A DNA stretch of 64,000 nucleotides from Ralstonia pickettii DTP0602 (GCA_000471925.1 CP006667.1:1364001-1428000), one strand, 5' to 3'. Counted from the first letter of the stretch, positions 20,032 to 29,790 are shown. Made by a program: numbers and translations. The notes: a model not told the origin generated them from the letters alone.

Positions 20032-21070
20032 ACGCGCGCCGTGGCTCTGGCTGGCGTTGCTGCCGGCGGGCGTCGCGGCGGCAGCGGTGCACTGGATGAC
20101 GATGCCGTCCGGTCCGGTTGCCGTGCCACGGCGCACGGCAACCGTCGCTACTGCCAATCCGTCGGAAACGTCAGCTGACAGCGGGTCCGGGGGCGGTGTC
20201 TCTGCCTTGCCATCGCTGGCCGGCGTTGATGTGCCCGCCGGACCCGAAATCGATGCACGCGGCAATCTGCGGTTGACGCGTGCATTGCGCACGTACTTCG
20301 ACTACTTCCTCAGCGCCCTCCATGATGCCGGCGGTGCCGGGGCGCTCGACCAACTGGTGTACGACGATATCCGCCGCCGGGTGCCGCAGCCGGCAGCGGG
20401 GCAGGCGTTGCAGCTCTGGCAGCGCTATGTGGCCTATCTTGCCGAGATACAACCACAGGCGGCGAACAAGCCGCTGGCGGATGCAGGCGAGGGCGCGCTG
20501 AATGCCACGCAGGTCGGGCAACTGCGGGCGCTGCAGGCCATGCGCACCGCGGCACGGCAGCGGCTGCTGCCAGAGGTGGCGACGATCTGGTTTGGCGACG
20601 AGCAGGCCTACGACGAGGCCATGCTGGCAAGCTTGGAAATCTCGGCGCAGCCGGGGCTCGACGAGGCGGAGCGGCAACGGCGCCTGGCTGCGCTCGACGC
20701 TGCGCTGCCCGAACCGTTGCGCGCGACGCGCGAAGCCAGTGCCCGCCCGCAGGGGATCAGCGACATCATCGCCGGCATGCAGGCAGCGGGCCGGAGCGCG
20801 CAGGATATTGGCGCGGCCCTGGCGCAGGTCTACGGGCCGGAAGTTGCGCAGCGCTACCAGCAGCAGGCACAGGCCGAGCAGGCGTGGCAACAACGCTACG
20901 ATGACTACGCGGCTCGCCGCGCGCAGATCGAATCGTTTCCGGGTTTGTCGGAGCAGGATCGCCGGCAGCAGCTGGAAGCGTTGCGGCGCCAGGCCTTCAG
21001 CAATCCCAGCGAGGCACTGCAGGCGGAGGTGATCGACAAGGCGATGGCCGCGCGCAGGCAAACGCGGTAA
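20018..21070 (+). CDS. lifO: Lipase-specific foldase (lipase chaperone)
   Basis: A 350-residue membrane-anchored periplasmic steric chaperone. It has an N-terminal membrane helix (PWLWLALLPAGVAAAAVHW), a Pro/Ala/Ser-rich linker, then the family signature RTYFDYFLSALHDAGG near residue 92 (the RxxFDYxLSA motif needed for foldase activity). The rest is almost all helical with many Gln/Arg/Glu residues, fitting the extended helical clamp that wraps the lipase. It overlaps the lipase gene, ensuring coupled synthesis. Confidence 0.92.
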   Translation: MTSSERAPWLWLALLPAGVAAAAVHWMTMPSGPVAVPRRTATVATANPSETSADSGSGGGVSALPSLAGVDVPAGPEIDARGNLRLTRALRTYFDYFLSALHDAGGAGALDQLVYDDIRRRVPQPAAGQALQLWQRYVAYLAEIQPQAANKPLADAGEGALNATQVGQLRALQAMRTAARQRLLPEVATIWFGDEQAYDEAMLASLEISAQPGLDEAERQRRLAALDAALPEPLRATREASARPQGISDIIAGMQAAGRSAQDIGAALAQVYGPEVAQRYQQQAQAEQAWQQRYDDYAARRAQIESFPGLSEQDRRQQLEALRRQAFSNPSEALQAEVIDKAMAARRQTR

Positions 21071-21085
21071 CGACGCGCGATCCCC

Positions 21086-21113
21086 AAAAAAAAGGCACCG
21101 GAAACCCGGTGCC
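21086..21113 (-). terminator. Rho-independent terminator of the ETF-QO gene
   Basis: GGCACCGG and CCGGTGCC form an 8-bp stem with a 4-base loop. Read on the minus strand the stem is followed by eight T residues. It lies 32 bp past the ETF-QO stop and so ends that transcript. Confidence 0.8.
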
Positions 21114-21144
21114 GTTCCACGCGGCTATCGCTGGCGCGCCGCGC

Positions 21145-22833
21145 TTACATCCCCACGTAGTTCGGCCCGCCACCACCTTCCGGCGTCACCCACACGATAT
21201 TCTGCGTCGGATCCTTGATATCGCAGGTCTTGCAGTGCACGCAGTTCTGCGCATTGATCTGCAGCCGTTCCTTGCCCGAGGTTTCGTCCTGCACGAACTC
21301 ATACACACCTGCCGGGCAGTAGCGCGACTCGGGGCCGGCGTACTTGTCCCAGTTGATGTTCACCGGCACGCTGGCGTCCTTCAGCGTCAGGTGGGCAGGC
21401 TGGTTTTCCTCGTGGTTGGTGTTGCTGATAAACACCGAGCTCAGGCGATCGAAGGTCAGCTTGCCGTCCGGCTTGGGGTAGGCGATCTTCTCGCACTCGG
21501 CTGCCGGCTTCAGGTAGACATGGTCCGGCTTCACGCGGTGGATGGTCCACGGCGGGTTGCGGATGCCGAGCTTCGGCAGCAGCCATTGCTCGATACCGGT
21601 CATCAGCGTGGCGGTGGTGCGGCCTTTCTTGAACCACTGCTTGAAGTTCTTGGCCTGCAGCAGTTCCTTGTGCAGCCAGCTCTGCTCGAACGCGGCCGGG
21701 TAGGCGGTCAGCTCGTCGTGCTGGCGGCCGCCCTGCAGTGCGTCATAGGCGGCCTCGGCGGCCAGCATGCCGGTCTTGATCGCGGCGTGGCTGCCCTTGA
21801 TGCGCGAGGCGTTCAGGTAGCCGGCGTCGCAGCCGACCAGGGCACCGCCCGGGAACACGGTCTTGGGCAGCGACAGCAGGCCGCCGGCGGTGATCGCACG
21901 GGCGCCGTAGCTCAGGCGCTTGCCGCCTTCGAAGTACTGGCGGATTTCCGGATGCGTCTTGAAGCGCTGGAATTCCTCGAACGGCGACAGCCACGGGTTG
22001 GTGTAGTCCAGGCCGACCACAAAGCCGACCGCGACCTTGTTGTCTTCCATGTGGTACAGGAACGAGCCGCCGTAGGTGGCGGGGTCGAGCGGCCAGCCGG
22101 CGGTGTGCACCACCAGGCCGGGCTTGTGCTTGGCGGGATCGATTTCCCACAGTTCCTTCAGGCCGATGCCGTAGCTCTGCGGATCCTTGCCGGCGTCGAG
22201 CTTGAATTTCTCGATCAGCTGCTTGCCCAGGTGGCCGCGCGCGCCTTCGGCGAAGATCGTGTACTTGGCATGCAGCTCCATGCCGAGCTGGAAGTTCTCG
22301 GTGGGCTCGCCTTCCTTGTTGATGCCCATGTTGCCGGTGGCCACGCCCTTGACCGAACCGTCTTCGTTGAAGAGCACCTCGGCGGCCGGGAAGCCCGGGA
22401 AGATCTCCACGCCCAGCGCCTCGGCCTGCTGACCCAGCCAGCGCACGAAGTTGGACAGGCTGATGATGTAGTTGCCTTCGTTGTGGAAGCACTCCGGCAG
22501 CAGCGCCGGCGGCGTGCCCTTGGAACCGGTCTCGTTCAGGAACAGGAACTTGTCTTCGGTCACGGCCTGGTTCAGCGGTGCGCCCAGTTCCTTCCAGTTC
22601 GGGATCAGTTCGTTGAGGGCGCGCGGATCCATGATGGCGCCCGACAGGATGTGGGCGCCGGGCTCGGAGCCCTTTTCCAGCACGCACACGTTGACGTCGG
22701 CGCCTTTCTCCTGCGCGAGTTGCTTCAGGCGGATGGCCGTGGCCAGGCCGGCGGGGCCGCCGCCGACGATGACCACGTCGTATTCCATGGCTTCACGCGG
22801 TCCGAACTGCTCCAGGAGCTGTTGCTGATCCAT
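21145..22833 (-). CDS. etfD: Electron-transfer flavoprotein:ubiquinone oxidoreductase
   Basis: A 562-residue membrane-associated protein that passes electrons from ETF to ubiquinone, completing fatty-acid and amino-acid beta-oxidation. The FAD motif is YDVVIVGGGPAGLATAIRLK near residue 18, and the C-terminal 4Fe-4S ligands lie in YCPAGVYEF and NCVHCKTCDIKDP. The membrane/quinone region GLKELWEIDP is in the middle. It is single-gene, and divergent from an SDR gene across a 311-bp region that contains a clear palindrome. Confidence 0.95.
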   Translation of the reverse strand: MDQQQLLEQFGPREAMEYDVVIVGGGPAGLATAIRLKQLAQEKGADVNVCVLEKGSEPGAHILSGAIMDPRALNELIPNWKELGAPLNQAVTEDKFLFLNETGSKGTPPALLPECFHNEGNYIISLSNFVRWLGQQAEALGVEIFPGFPAAEVLFNEDGSVKGVATGNMGINKEGEPTENFQLGMELHAKYTIFAEGARGHLGKQLIEKFKLDAGKDPQSYGIGLKELWEIDPAKHKPGLVVHTAGWPLDPATYGGSFLYHMEDNKVAVGFVVGLDYTNPWLSPFEEFQRFKTHPEIRQYFEGGKRLSYGARAITAGGLLSLPKTVFPGGALVGCDAGYLNASRIKGSHAAIKTGMLAAEAAYDALQGGRQHDELTAYPAAFEQSWLHKELLQAKNFKQWFKKGRTTATLMTGIEQWLLPKLGIRNPPWTIHRVKPDHVYLKPAAECEKIAYPKPDGKLTFDRLSSVFISNTNHEENQPAHLTLKDASVPVNINWDKYAGPESRYCPAGVYEFVQDETSGKERLQINAQNCVHCKTCDIKDPTQNIVWVTPEGGGGPNYVGM

Positions 22834-23067
22834 TGTCTCTAACCCTCTATTTCTTCGCAGCTTGCTTGCAATTGTGGGAAATGCGGTGATCGTTCTGCAC
22901 AGAACTCGTGCCGGCCGGCGCAGACTGCGCGGGGAGGGGGAGTTGGCAGCGTTTTGATGCCCGAAGGCGCCGGATTCGCTGGTTTTCCCTCTTTCCCTTT
23001 GCTGGCCAAGTTCTTAGAATCTCCGGCATTGTCCGGGACTCGCCACCCACAGGCAAGGATTTTTTTG

Positions 23068-23079
23068 GAACGGTCGTTC
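23068..23079. promoter_or_regulatory. Palindromic operator candidate between etfD and the SDR gene
   Basis: GAACG-GT-CGTTC is a perfect 12-bp inverted repeat within T-rich flanks. It lies upstream of a -10-like TATGCT (23090-23095) for the plus-strand SDR gene, with TTGGAA at 23065 as a weak -35. TetR-type fatty-acid regulators bind sites of this design, and both neighbours belong to lipid breakdown. The regulator identity is inferred. Confidence 0.45.
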
Positions 23080-23144
23080 TTTTTTTTGGTATGCTGCCTT
23101 CTGCCCCTGGTTAGGCTGGAGGGGCTCCCGCACAAGAGGTCACT

Positions 23145-23930
23145 ATGGGTTTGTCGATCAATCTGGAAGGCAAGGTAGCGCTGGTCACCGGCGCCTCGAG
23201 CGGGCTCGGCTCGCGTTTTGCCACCGTGCTGGCCGCCGCGGGCGCCAAGGTGGTGCTGGCGTCGCGCCGCACCGAGCGGCTCAAGGAACTGCGCGCGGCC
23301 ATCGAGGCCGAGGGCGGCAGCGCCCACGTGGTACGCCTGGACGTCACCGACCCGGACAGCATCCGCGCCGCTGTTGCGCATGCGGAAACAGAAGCGGGCT
23401 CCATCGATATCCTGGTCAACAATTCGGGCGTGTCGACCACGCAGAAGCTGACCGACGTCACCGCCGACGACTTCGATTTCGTCTTCGATACCAATACCCG
23501 CGGCGCCTTCTTCGTCGCCCAGGAAGTGGCCAAGCGCATGATCGCGCGCGCCAAGGGCGCCGAGAAGAACGGCAGCCCGCTGCCGCAGGCGCGCATCGTC
23601 AATGTCGCGTCGGTGGCGGGGCTGAAGGTGCTTTCGCAGATCGGCGTGTATTGCATGAGCAAGGCGGCCGTGGTGCACATGACCAAGGCCATGGCGCTGG
23701 AATGGGCGCGCCATGGCATCAATACCAACGCGATCTGCCCGGGTTATATCGATACCGAGATCAACCACCACCACTGGGACTCGGACGCCGGACAGAAGCT
23801 GATCCAGATGCTGCCGCGCAAGCGGCTGGGCCGCCCGGAGGACCTGGACGGCCTGTTGCTGCTGCTGGCGTCCGACCAGTCGCAGTTCATCAACGGCGCC
23901 GTCATCACCGCCGACGACGGCATGGTCTGA
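23145..23930 (+). CDS. SDR-family oxidoreductase (3-hydroxyacyl-CoA dehydrogenase/3-oxoacyl reductase like)
   Basis: A 261-residue short-chain dehydrogenase. The cofactor site is VTGASSGLGSRFA, the NNSG motif is VNNSGVS, and the catalytic Tyr-Lys pair is YCMSK with the preceding Ser in VNVASVAG. PGYIDTEI and the C-terminal INGAVITADDGM are typical. The lack of an acidic residue after the second beta-strand (ASRRTERL) favours NADP(H). It sits divergently from etfD, which suggests a role in fatty-acid metabolism. Confidence 0.87.
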   Translation: MGLSINLEGKVALVTGASSGLGSRFATVLAAAGAKVVLASRRTERLKELRAAIEAEGGSAHVVRLDVTDPDSIRAAVAHAETEAGSIDILVNNSGVSTTQKLTDVTADDFDFVFDTNTRGAFFVAQEVAKRMIARAKGAEKNGSPLPQARIVNVASVAGLKVLSQIGVYCMSKAAVVHMTKAMALEWARHGINTNAICPGYIDTEINHHHWDSDAGQKLIQMLPRKRLGRPEDLDGLLLLLASDQSQFINGAVITADDGMV

Positions 23931-24228
23931 CGGCCTGACGGGCGTAATGCCTGTTGACGGGGCGTCACCACCCTCCTGCACCCTGGCTGCGCGCCACAAG
24001 CGCGCGGGGGTGCCCGGCTGCTTGCCCAGGGCATATCCGGTCCCCTTGGGCGTTCCTCGCCGTGCGGCCGCATCGTCGCCAACCAGCGTCACCGCTCAGA
24101 AAATTCGTGTGCGTAGCACGCCAGTCTTGGCATAATCCGCCATGTCTGCAGATTAAGTCTTTACATACAAGCAAAAAAACGCCGCAGCGGCCGCCAGGCC
24201 CGAGCGGCCCGGACCGGAGGCCGGGGAG

Positions 24229-24831
24229 ATGGAGCAACAAGACGAGGCACGGCGCAACGCCGTGCCGCAACACGTCGTCGATTCCGCGGTGGTCCCGCAG
24301 GCTGTCGACGAAGCGCAGGATGCTGAATTCCGGGTTTCGCCCCACATCGAGGACTGGATTGGCGTGATCGTGATGGTGCTGCTGGTCGGCATCACCTTCG
24401 CCAACGTGGTGGTCCGCTATTTCACCGACGAGTCGTTTGCCTGGACCGAGGAGTTCTCGGTCTTCCTGATGATCGTGCTGGCCCTCGTTGCCGGCAGCGC
24501 CGCGGTCGCGCGCGACCGCAATATCCGCATCGAATTCTTCTTTGAGCGCGGCAGCGCGGCCCGGCAACGCCGTATGGCGATCCTGTCGGCGCTGGGCGTG
24601 GCCGTGATGTTTATCGCGCTGGCGGTGCTGGGTGCGCGCATCACCTGGGATGAATATACCTTCGGCGAAACTTCACCCGGCATCGGCGTGCCCAGCTGGT
24701 GGTATTCGATCTGGCTGCCGGTGCTGTCTGCCGGCATCGCGCTGCGCGCGCTGGGGCTGGTGGTGCGTAACGTGCGCGCGCTCAAGGCACTGCATGAAGG
24801 CAAGGCCACCACCATGGGGAAGGCGCAATGA
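24229..24831 (+). CDS. TRAP transporter small permease (DctQ)
   Basis: A 200-residue membrane subunit with four helices (WIGVIVMVLLVGITFANVVV; EEFSVFLMIVLALVAGSAAV; MAILSALGVAVMFIALAVLG; YSIWLPVLSAGIALRALGLV), the DctQ layout. The hydrophilic 40-residue N-terminus is longer than usual. It overlaps the DctM gene by 4 bp and starts a DctQ-DctM-DctP operon that imports an organic acid with a sodium or proton gradient. Confidence 0.9.
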   Translation: MEQQDEARRNAVPQHVVDSAVVPQAVDEAQDAEFRVSPHIEDWIGVIVMVLLVGITFANVVVRYFTDESFAWTEEFSVFLMIVLALVAGSAAVARDRNIRIEFFFERGSAARQRRMAILSALGVAVMFIALAVLGARITWDEYTFGETSPGIGVPSWWYSIWLPVLSAGIALRALGLVVRNVRALKALHEGKATTMGKAQ

Positions 24832-26132
24832 CGTTGGTCGCCATCACCCTGTTCGTGGTCTTTATCGGCCTGATGCTGCTGGGCGTGCCCATCGGCGTTT
24901 CACTGGGCCTGGGCGGCCTGGTCGCGATCGGCCTGTCCAATCTCGATACCCAGATGTTCGGCCTGCTGGCCGTGCCGCAGAATTTTTATGCGGGCCTGGC
25001 CAAGTACCCGCTGCTGGCGATCCCGATGTTCGTGCTGGTCGGGTCGATCTTCGACCGCTCCGGCGTGGCGCAGCGGCTGGTGACCTTTGCCATCGCCGTA
25101 GTCGGGCGCGGCCCGGGCATGCTGCCGCTGGTGGCGATCCTGGTGGCGATGTTCCTCGGCGGCATCTCCGGCTCCGGCCCGGCCAACGCGGCCGCGGTGG
25201 GCGGCGTGATGATCGCGGCGATGTCGCGCGCCGGTTATCCGGGCTCGTACAGCGCAGCGGTGGTTGGCGCAGCGGCTGCGACCGACATCCTGATCCCGCC
25301 GTCGGTGGCCCTCATCATCTACAGCGTGCTGGTGCCCGGTGCATCGGTGCCGGCCTTGTTCGCCGCGGGCATGATCCCCGGCATCCTGGCCGGCGTGGCG
25401 CTGATTGTTCCGGCCGTGTGGCTGGCGCGCAAGCACAAGATGGGCGCGATCGAGGCGGCGCTGCCGCGCCCGCCGTTCTGGAAGAGCCTGCGCGAGGCCG
25501 CGTGGGGGCTGGTGGCGCCGTTCCTGATTCTGGGCGGCATGCGCGCCGGCTGGTTCACTCCGACCGAAGCCGCCGTGGTGGCGGTGGTCTACGGCCTGTT
25601 CGTCGGCATGGTGGTGTACCGAAGCATCGGCATGCGCGACCTGTTCACCATCTTCCAGGAGGCGGCCGAGACCTCGGCGGTGATCCTGCTGGTGGTGGCG
25701 CTGGCCGGCATCTTTGCCTATGCACTGTCGACGCTGGGCGTGATCGACCCGCTGGCGCACGCCATCGCCAATTCCGGGCTGGGCGAGTACGGCGTGCTGG
25801 CGCTGATCGTGCTGCTGTTGATGACGGTCGGCATGTTCCTGGACGGCATCTCGATCTTCCTGATTTTCGTGCCGCTGCTGCTGCCCATTGTCAATGCCTT
25901 CCACTGGAACCCGGTATGGTTCGGCGTGGTGCTGACGCTGAAGGTGGCGCTGGGCCAGTTCACGCCGCCGCTGGCCGTGAACCTGATGGTGTCGTGCCGG
26001 ATTGCCCGCGTGCGCATGGAAGAGACCGTGCCGTGGGTAATCTGGATGCTGCTGGCGATGTTTGTCGCCATGCTGATGGTGCTGGCCTATCCGCCTCTGG
26101 CAACCTGGCTGCCGGAATACCTCGGCTATTGA
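24828..26132 (+). CDS. TRAP transporter large permease (DctM)
   Basis: A 434-residue channel-forming subunit with about 12 membrane segments. Hallmarks are LLGVPIGVSLGLGGLVAIGL at the start, GGISGSGPANAAAVGGVMI, and AAATDILIPPSVALIIYSVL, all conserved DctM motifs. The two halves show the usual internal repeat. The gene overlaps dctQ and is followed by dctP after 48 bp. Confidence 0.93.
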   Translation: MTLVAITLFVVFIGLMLLGVPIGVSLGLGGLVAIGLSNLDTQMFGLLAVPQNFYAGLAKYPLLAIPMFVLVGSIFDRSGVAQRLVTFAIAVVGRGPGMLPLVAILVAMFLGGISGSGPANAAAVGGVMIAAMSRAGYPGSYSAAVVGAAAATDILIPPSVALIIYSVLVPGASVPALFAAGMIPGILAGVALIVPAVWLARKHKMGAIEAALPRPPFWKSLREAAWGLVAPFLILGGMRAGWFTPTEAAVVAVVYGLFVGMVVYRSIGMRDLFTIFQEAAETSAVILLVVALAGIFAYALSTLGVIDPLAHAIANSGLGEYGVLALIVLLLMTVGMFLDGISIFLIFVPLLLPIVNAFHWNPVWFGVVLTLKVALGQFTPPLAVNLMVSCRIARVRMEETVPWVIWMLLAMFVAMLMVLAYPPLATWLPEYLGY

Positions 26133-26180
26133 TGTACCGCATTCACCAACAAGAATTGACGATTCCCGAGAGGAGATGAA

Positions 26181-27209
26181 ATGAAACGTCGTGCCCTGAT
26201 GCTCGCAACGGCCGCCGCCATTGCCGCTTCCGCCTTCGCCCCCGCCGGCGCGATGGCCCAGACCTACAAGTCCGAGTACAAGATGTCGCTGGTGCTCGGC
26301 CCGGCCTTCCCGTGGGGCAAGGGCGGCGAGATCTGGGCCGACCTGGTGAAACAGCGCACCAATGGCCGCATCAATATCAAGCTGTACCCGGGCACCTCGC
26401 TGGTGGCCGGCGACCAGACCCGCGAATTCTCGGCGATCCGCCAGGGCGTGATCGACATGGCCATCGGCTCGACCATCAACTGGTCGCCGCAGGTCCGCGA
26501 ACTGAACCTGTTCTCGCTGCCGTTCCTGATGCCCGACTACAAGGCGCTGGACGCGCTGACGCAGGGCGAAGTCGGCAAGTCGATCTTCGCCACGCTGGAG
26601 AAGGCCGGCGTGGTGCCGCTGGCCTGGGGCGAGAACGGCTTCCGCGAAGTGTCGAACTCCAAGCGCGAGGTCCGCAAGCCGGAAGACCTCAAGGGCCTGA
26701 AGTTGCGCGTGGTGGGCTCGCCGCTGTATATCGAGACCTTCAACGCGCTGGGCGCCAATCCGACCCAGATGAGCTGGGCCGACGCGCAGCCGGCGATGGC
26801 CTCGGGCGCGGTGGACGGCCAGGAGAATCCACAGTCGGTGTTCGCCGCCGCCAAGCTGTACACCGTTGGCCAGAAGTTCGTCACGACCTGGGGCTACGTG
26901 GCTGACCCGCTGATCTTCGTGGTCAACAAGCAGATCTGGGAGAGCTGGACCCCGGCCGACCGCGAGATCGTCAAGCAGGCCGCCATCGATGCCGGCAAGC
27001 AGGAAATCGCGCTGGCCCGCAAGGGCCTGGCCGAGACAGGCGCGCCGGCATGGAAGGACATGGAGGCGCACGGCGTCAAGGTCACACACCTGACGCCGGC
27101 CGAGCACGACGCTTTCCGCAAGGCGACCGCGAAGGTCTACGACAAGTGGAAAAAGCAGATTGGCACCGAACTGGTGACCAAGGCTGAAGGCGCGATCGCC
27201 AAGCGCTGA
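26181..27209 (+). CDS. TRAP transporter substrate-binding protein (DctP)
   Basis: A 342-residue periplasmic binding protein. The N-terminus has a Sec signal peptide cleaved after AMA (MKRRALMLATAAAIAASAFA...). The conserved Arg that clamps a carboxylate is in LKLRVVGSPLYIETFNALGA, and the family segment SWADAQPAMASGAVDGQENP follows. A GAGAGGAG ribosome site precedes the ATG. The ligand is an organic acid; nearby thioesterase and CoA-transferase genes hint at a short-chain or keto acid. Confidence 0.92.
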   Translation: MKRRALMLATAAAIAASAFAPAGAMAQTYKSEYKMSLVLGPAFPWGKGGEIWADLVKQRTNGRINIKLYPGTSLVAGDQTREFSAIRQGVIDMAIGSTINWSPQVRELNLFSLPFLMPDYKALDALTQGEVGKSIFATLEKAGVVPLAWGENGFREVSNSKREVRKPEDLKGLKLRVVGSPLYIETFNALGANPTQMSWADAQPAMASGAVDGQENPQSVFAAAKLYTVGQKFVTTWGYVADPLIFVVNKQIWESWTPADREIVKQAAIDAGKQEIALARKGLAETGAPAWKDMEAHGVKVTHLTPAEHDAFRKATAKVYDKWKKQIGTELVTKAEGAIAKR

Positions 27210-27270
27210 GCCAAGGCGTAACGGAGCTGGCCTGCCGGCATCGGCCGGCCAGTCCGCACGGAGGCTGTGA

Positions 27271-27672
27271 ATGAAACACGTCTACACGGTTGTGATGCCC
27301 ATCCGCTGGGGCGACATGGATGCCATGGGCCATGTCAACAACACCGTCTATTTCCAGTACCTGGAGCAGGCGCGCATCGAGTGGTTTGCAACGCTCGGTC
27401 GTGGCGGAAAGGATCCGCAGGGGCAGGGCCCGGTCATCATCAATGCCCACATGACGTTCCTGCGCCAGCTGCGGTATCCGGGCGATATCGAGTGCCGTGT
27501 CTATGCCGGGCAGCTCGGTCGCACCAGCTTCGAGACTCGCATGGAGATCCGTCGCACCGACCTGCCAGACGTGATCTGGGCCGAGGGCGGCGCCAAGGTG
27601 GTGTGGTGTGATTACGCGCTGGAGAAGTCGGTGCCGGTGCCGCCGGAGATTCGCGAGATCATCGAGGGCTGA
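27271..27672 (+). CDS. Acyl-CoA thioesterase, hotdog fold (4HBT family)
   Basis: A 133-residue hotdog-fold thioesterase. The family start IRWGDMDAMGHVNNTVYFQY holds the catalytic Asp (the second D of GDMD) and the GHVNN turn. LRYPGDIECRVYAGQLGRTS is the central strand. It follows dctP by 61 bp and could belong to the TRAP operon. Confidence 0.87.
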   Translation: MKHVYTVVMPIRWGDMDAMGHVNNTVYFQYLEQARIEWFATLGRGGKDPQGQGPVIINAHMTFLRQLRYPGDIECRVYAGQLGRTSFETRMEIRRTDLPDVIWAEGGAKVVWCDYALEKSVPVPPEIREIIEG

Positions 27673-27687
27673 CGCCCGCAGAGGGGT

Positions 27688-28233
27688 TCAGTGATGGACC
27701 AGCCGCTGCACCAGGTCGACCGACGTACTCGCCCCATACTTCTTCATCAACCGCGCCCGGTAGATATCCACCGTGCGCGGGCTGATCGCCAGCAGCTTGC
27801 CGATCTGCTTGCTGGTCTTCCCCTCCACCAGCTGCGCCGCGATCTCGCGTTCGCGCGCGGTCAGCTCGGCCGTGACCTGGCGCTTCTGCGACAGATCCTC
27901 GAAGGTCCAGATCCCCGCGCCCAGCGGTTGCGCACGATCCAGCGCGCGGCCGGTGACGTGGCACCAGAACAGCTCGCCGCCGGCGCGCTTCATGATGCGC
28001 TCGTCCGAGTACATGCCGCGCTTGTTCATGATCGGCACGATACGCGCGCCGGTGCGTTCGAATTCGTCGGCGGTGGGGTAGAGCACCTGGAACGACTGGC
28101 CCAGCAGCGCCTCGCGCGTGGTGCCGAAGATGCGGCAGACCTCCTCGTTGCAGTCTTCAATCACGCGCTCGCGTGACAGCACCAGGCCCACGGGGGCGAG
28201 CTGGAAGGCGGTCTGGTAGTCGATAGCGGGCAT
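27688..28233 (-). CDS. PAS-domain LuxR-type transcriptional regulator
   Basis: A 181-residue regulator with an N-terminal PAS sensor (FQLAPVGLVLSRERVIEDCN, then WTFEDLSQKRQ) and a C-terminal LuxR/GerE helix-turn-helix (LTAREREIAAQLVEGKTSKQ, ISPRTVDIYRARLMKKYG). The ATG at 28233 is chosen because it gives a compact PAS start. It is divergent from scoAB and probably controls that operon. The PAS ligand is unknown. Confidence 0.87.
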   Translation of the reverse strand: MPAIDYQTAFQLAPVGLVLSRERVIEDCNEEVCRIFGTTREALLGQSFQVLYPTADEFERTGARIVPIMNKRGMYSDERIMKRAGGELFWCHVTGRALDRAQPLGAGIWTFEDLSQKRQVTAELTAREREIAAQLVEGKTSKQIGKLLAISPRTVDIYRARLMKKYGASTSVDLVQRLVHH

Positions 28234-28282
28234 CTGCTTATGTATTTTTACGTAATGGCGTAGCCGGCGGCGCTTGCGTATG

Positions 28283-28332
28283 CTGTCGGTCGGACGACAG
28301 TCAGCGCCCGCCGCCGATTGTACCGTTACAAT
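28283..28332. promoter_or_regulatory. Two palindromes in the scoA/PAS-LuxR divergent promoter
   Basis: CTGTCG-GTCGGA-CGACAG (28283-28300) and ATTGTA-CCGT-TACAAT (28317-28332) are perfect inverted repeats between divergent genes. The second gives a TACAAT -10 box on both strands, so it may be a pair of back-to-back promoters rather than an operator. The first has no promoter role that I can see and is the better operator candidate. Confidence 0.45.
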
Positions 28333-28413
28333 TTCCCTGCGTCGCCCGCCGCACACCCTGCGGCAGGAGGAACGACAGCGGATCCCCGAGGAACTACCGA
28401 GGAAGGAGCGAAC

Positions 28414-29115
28414 ATGAACAAGGTCTACGCCAGCGCCGCAGAAGCGCTTGCAGGCGTCGTCCGCGACGGCCAGACAATCGCCGTTGGCGGTTTCGGCCTG
28501 TGCGGCATCCCCGAGGCGCTGATTGCCGCGCTGCGCGACAGCGGCGTCAAGCAACTCACCTGCATCTCCAACAACGCCGGCGTCGACGGCTTCGGCCTTG
28601 GCCAGTTGCTGGCCACACGGCAGATCAAGAAGATGATCTCGTCCTACGTGGGCGAGAACAAGGAGTTCGAGCGCCAGTACCTGGCGGGCGAACTCGAGCT
28701 CGAATTCACCCCGCAGGGCACGCTGGCCGAGAAGCTGCGCGCCGGCGGCTCGGGCATTCCGGCCTTTTTCACCAAGACCGGTGTCGGCACCATCGTCGCC
28801 GAAGGCAAGGAAATCCGCGAATTCGATGGCGAGAAGTACGTGATGGAGCGTTCGCTGACGGCTGACGTGTCGCTGGTCAAGGCATACAAGGCCGACAAGG
28901 CCGGCAACCTGGTGTTCCGCCGCACCGCGCGCAACTTCAACCCGATGTGCGCCATGGCGGGCAAGGTCACCATCGCCGAGGTCGAGCATATCGTCGAGAC
29001 CGGTGAGCTGGACCCGGACGAGATCCACCTGGCCGGCATCTTCGTGAAGCGCCTGGTGCTGAACACCAATCCCGAGAAACGCATCGAGCAGCGCACCGTG
29101 CGCGCGGCCAGCTAA
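28414..29115 (+). CDS. scoA: Succinyl-CoA:3-ketoacid CoA-transferase subunit A
   Basis: A 233-residue alpha subunit of a two-subunit CoA-transferase that activates acetoacetate with succinyl-CoA. The CoA-binding loop is [19 protein letters not shown], and [17 protein letters not shown] and [15 protein letters not shown] are subunit A signatures. GGAAGGAG precedes the ATG. The beta subunit gene follows after 11 bp. With BdhA nearby the module converts 3-hydroxybutyrate to acetoacetyl-CoA. Confidence 0.93.
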   Translation: MNKVYASAAEALAGVVRDGQTIAVGGFGLCGIPEALIAALRDSGVKQLTCISNNAGVDGFGLGQLLATRQIKKMISSYVGENKEFERQYLAGELELEFTPQGTLAEKLRAGGSGIPAFFTKTGVGTIVAEGKEIREFDGEKYVMERSLTADVSLVKAYKADKAGNLVFRRTARNFNPMCAMAGKVTIAEVEHIVETGELDPDEIHLAGIFVKRLVLNTNPEKRIEQRTVRAAS

Positions 29116-29126
29116 GGAGACGCATC

Positions 29127-29765
29127 ATGGCATGGACACGTGACGAAATGGCCGCGCGCGCCGCGACCGAACTGCAGGACGGTTTCTACGTCAACCTGGG
29201 CATTGGCCTGCCGACGCTGGTGGCCAACTGGGTGCCGCAAGGCATGGAAGTGTGGCTGCAGTCGGAAAATGGCCTGCTGGGCATCGGCCCGTTCCCGACC
29301 GAGGAAGAAGTCGACGCCGACATGATCAATGCCGGCAAGCAGACCGTGACGACGCTGCCGGGCTCGTCGATCTTCTCGTCGGCGGACTCCTTCGCGATGA
29401 TTCGCGGCGGCCACATCGACCTGGCCATCCTGGGTGCGATGCAGGTCAGCGAGAAGGGCGACCTGGCCAACTGGATGATCCCGGGCAAGATGGTCAAGGG
29501 CATGGGCGGCGCGATGGACCTGGTGGCCGGCGTCGGCCGCGTGGTGGTGCTCATGGAGCACACCGCCAAGAAGAAGGACGGCACCGAGGACATCAAGATC
29601 CTGAAGCAGTGCAACCTGCCGCTGACCGGCGTGGGCGTGGTCAACCGCATCATCACCGACCTGGGTGTGATCGATGTCACCGACGAAGGCCTGAAGCTGG
29701 TGGAAACCGCCCCGGGCGTCAGCCGGGAGGAAATCCAAGCCAAGACGGGCGCGCCGCTACTCTGA
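29127..29765 (+). CDS. scoB: Succinyl-CoA:3-ketoacid CoA-transferase subunit B
   Basis: A 212-residue beta subunit. The catalytic glutamate lies in the [12 protein letters not shown] motif, and [19 protein letters not shown] precedes it. [20 protein letters not shown] and [20 protein letters not shown] are conserved C-terminal elements. It ends the operon, with a strong terminator 26 bp later. Confidence 0.93.
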   Translation: MAWTRDEMAARAATELQDGFYVNLGIGLPTLVANWVPQGMEVWLQSENGLLGIGPFPTEEEVDADMINAGKQTVTTLPGSSIFSSADSFAMIRGGHIDLAILGAMQVSEKGDLANWMIPGKMVKGMGGAMDLVAGVGRVVVLMEHTAKKKDGTEDIKILKQCNLPLTGVGVVNRIITDLGVIDVTDEGLKLVETAPGVSREEIQAKTGAPLL

Positions 29766-29790
29766 GCGGCGACCGACTGTAGCTTGACCA

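Noticed and set aside
20018..21070. Lipase foldase considered as a coiled-coil structural protein
   Set aside because: The RxxFDYxLSA motif and overlap with the lipase gene identify it as a lipase foldase.
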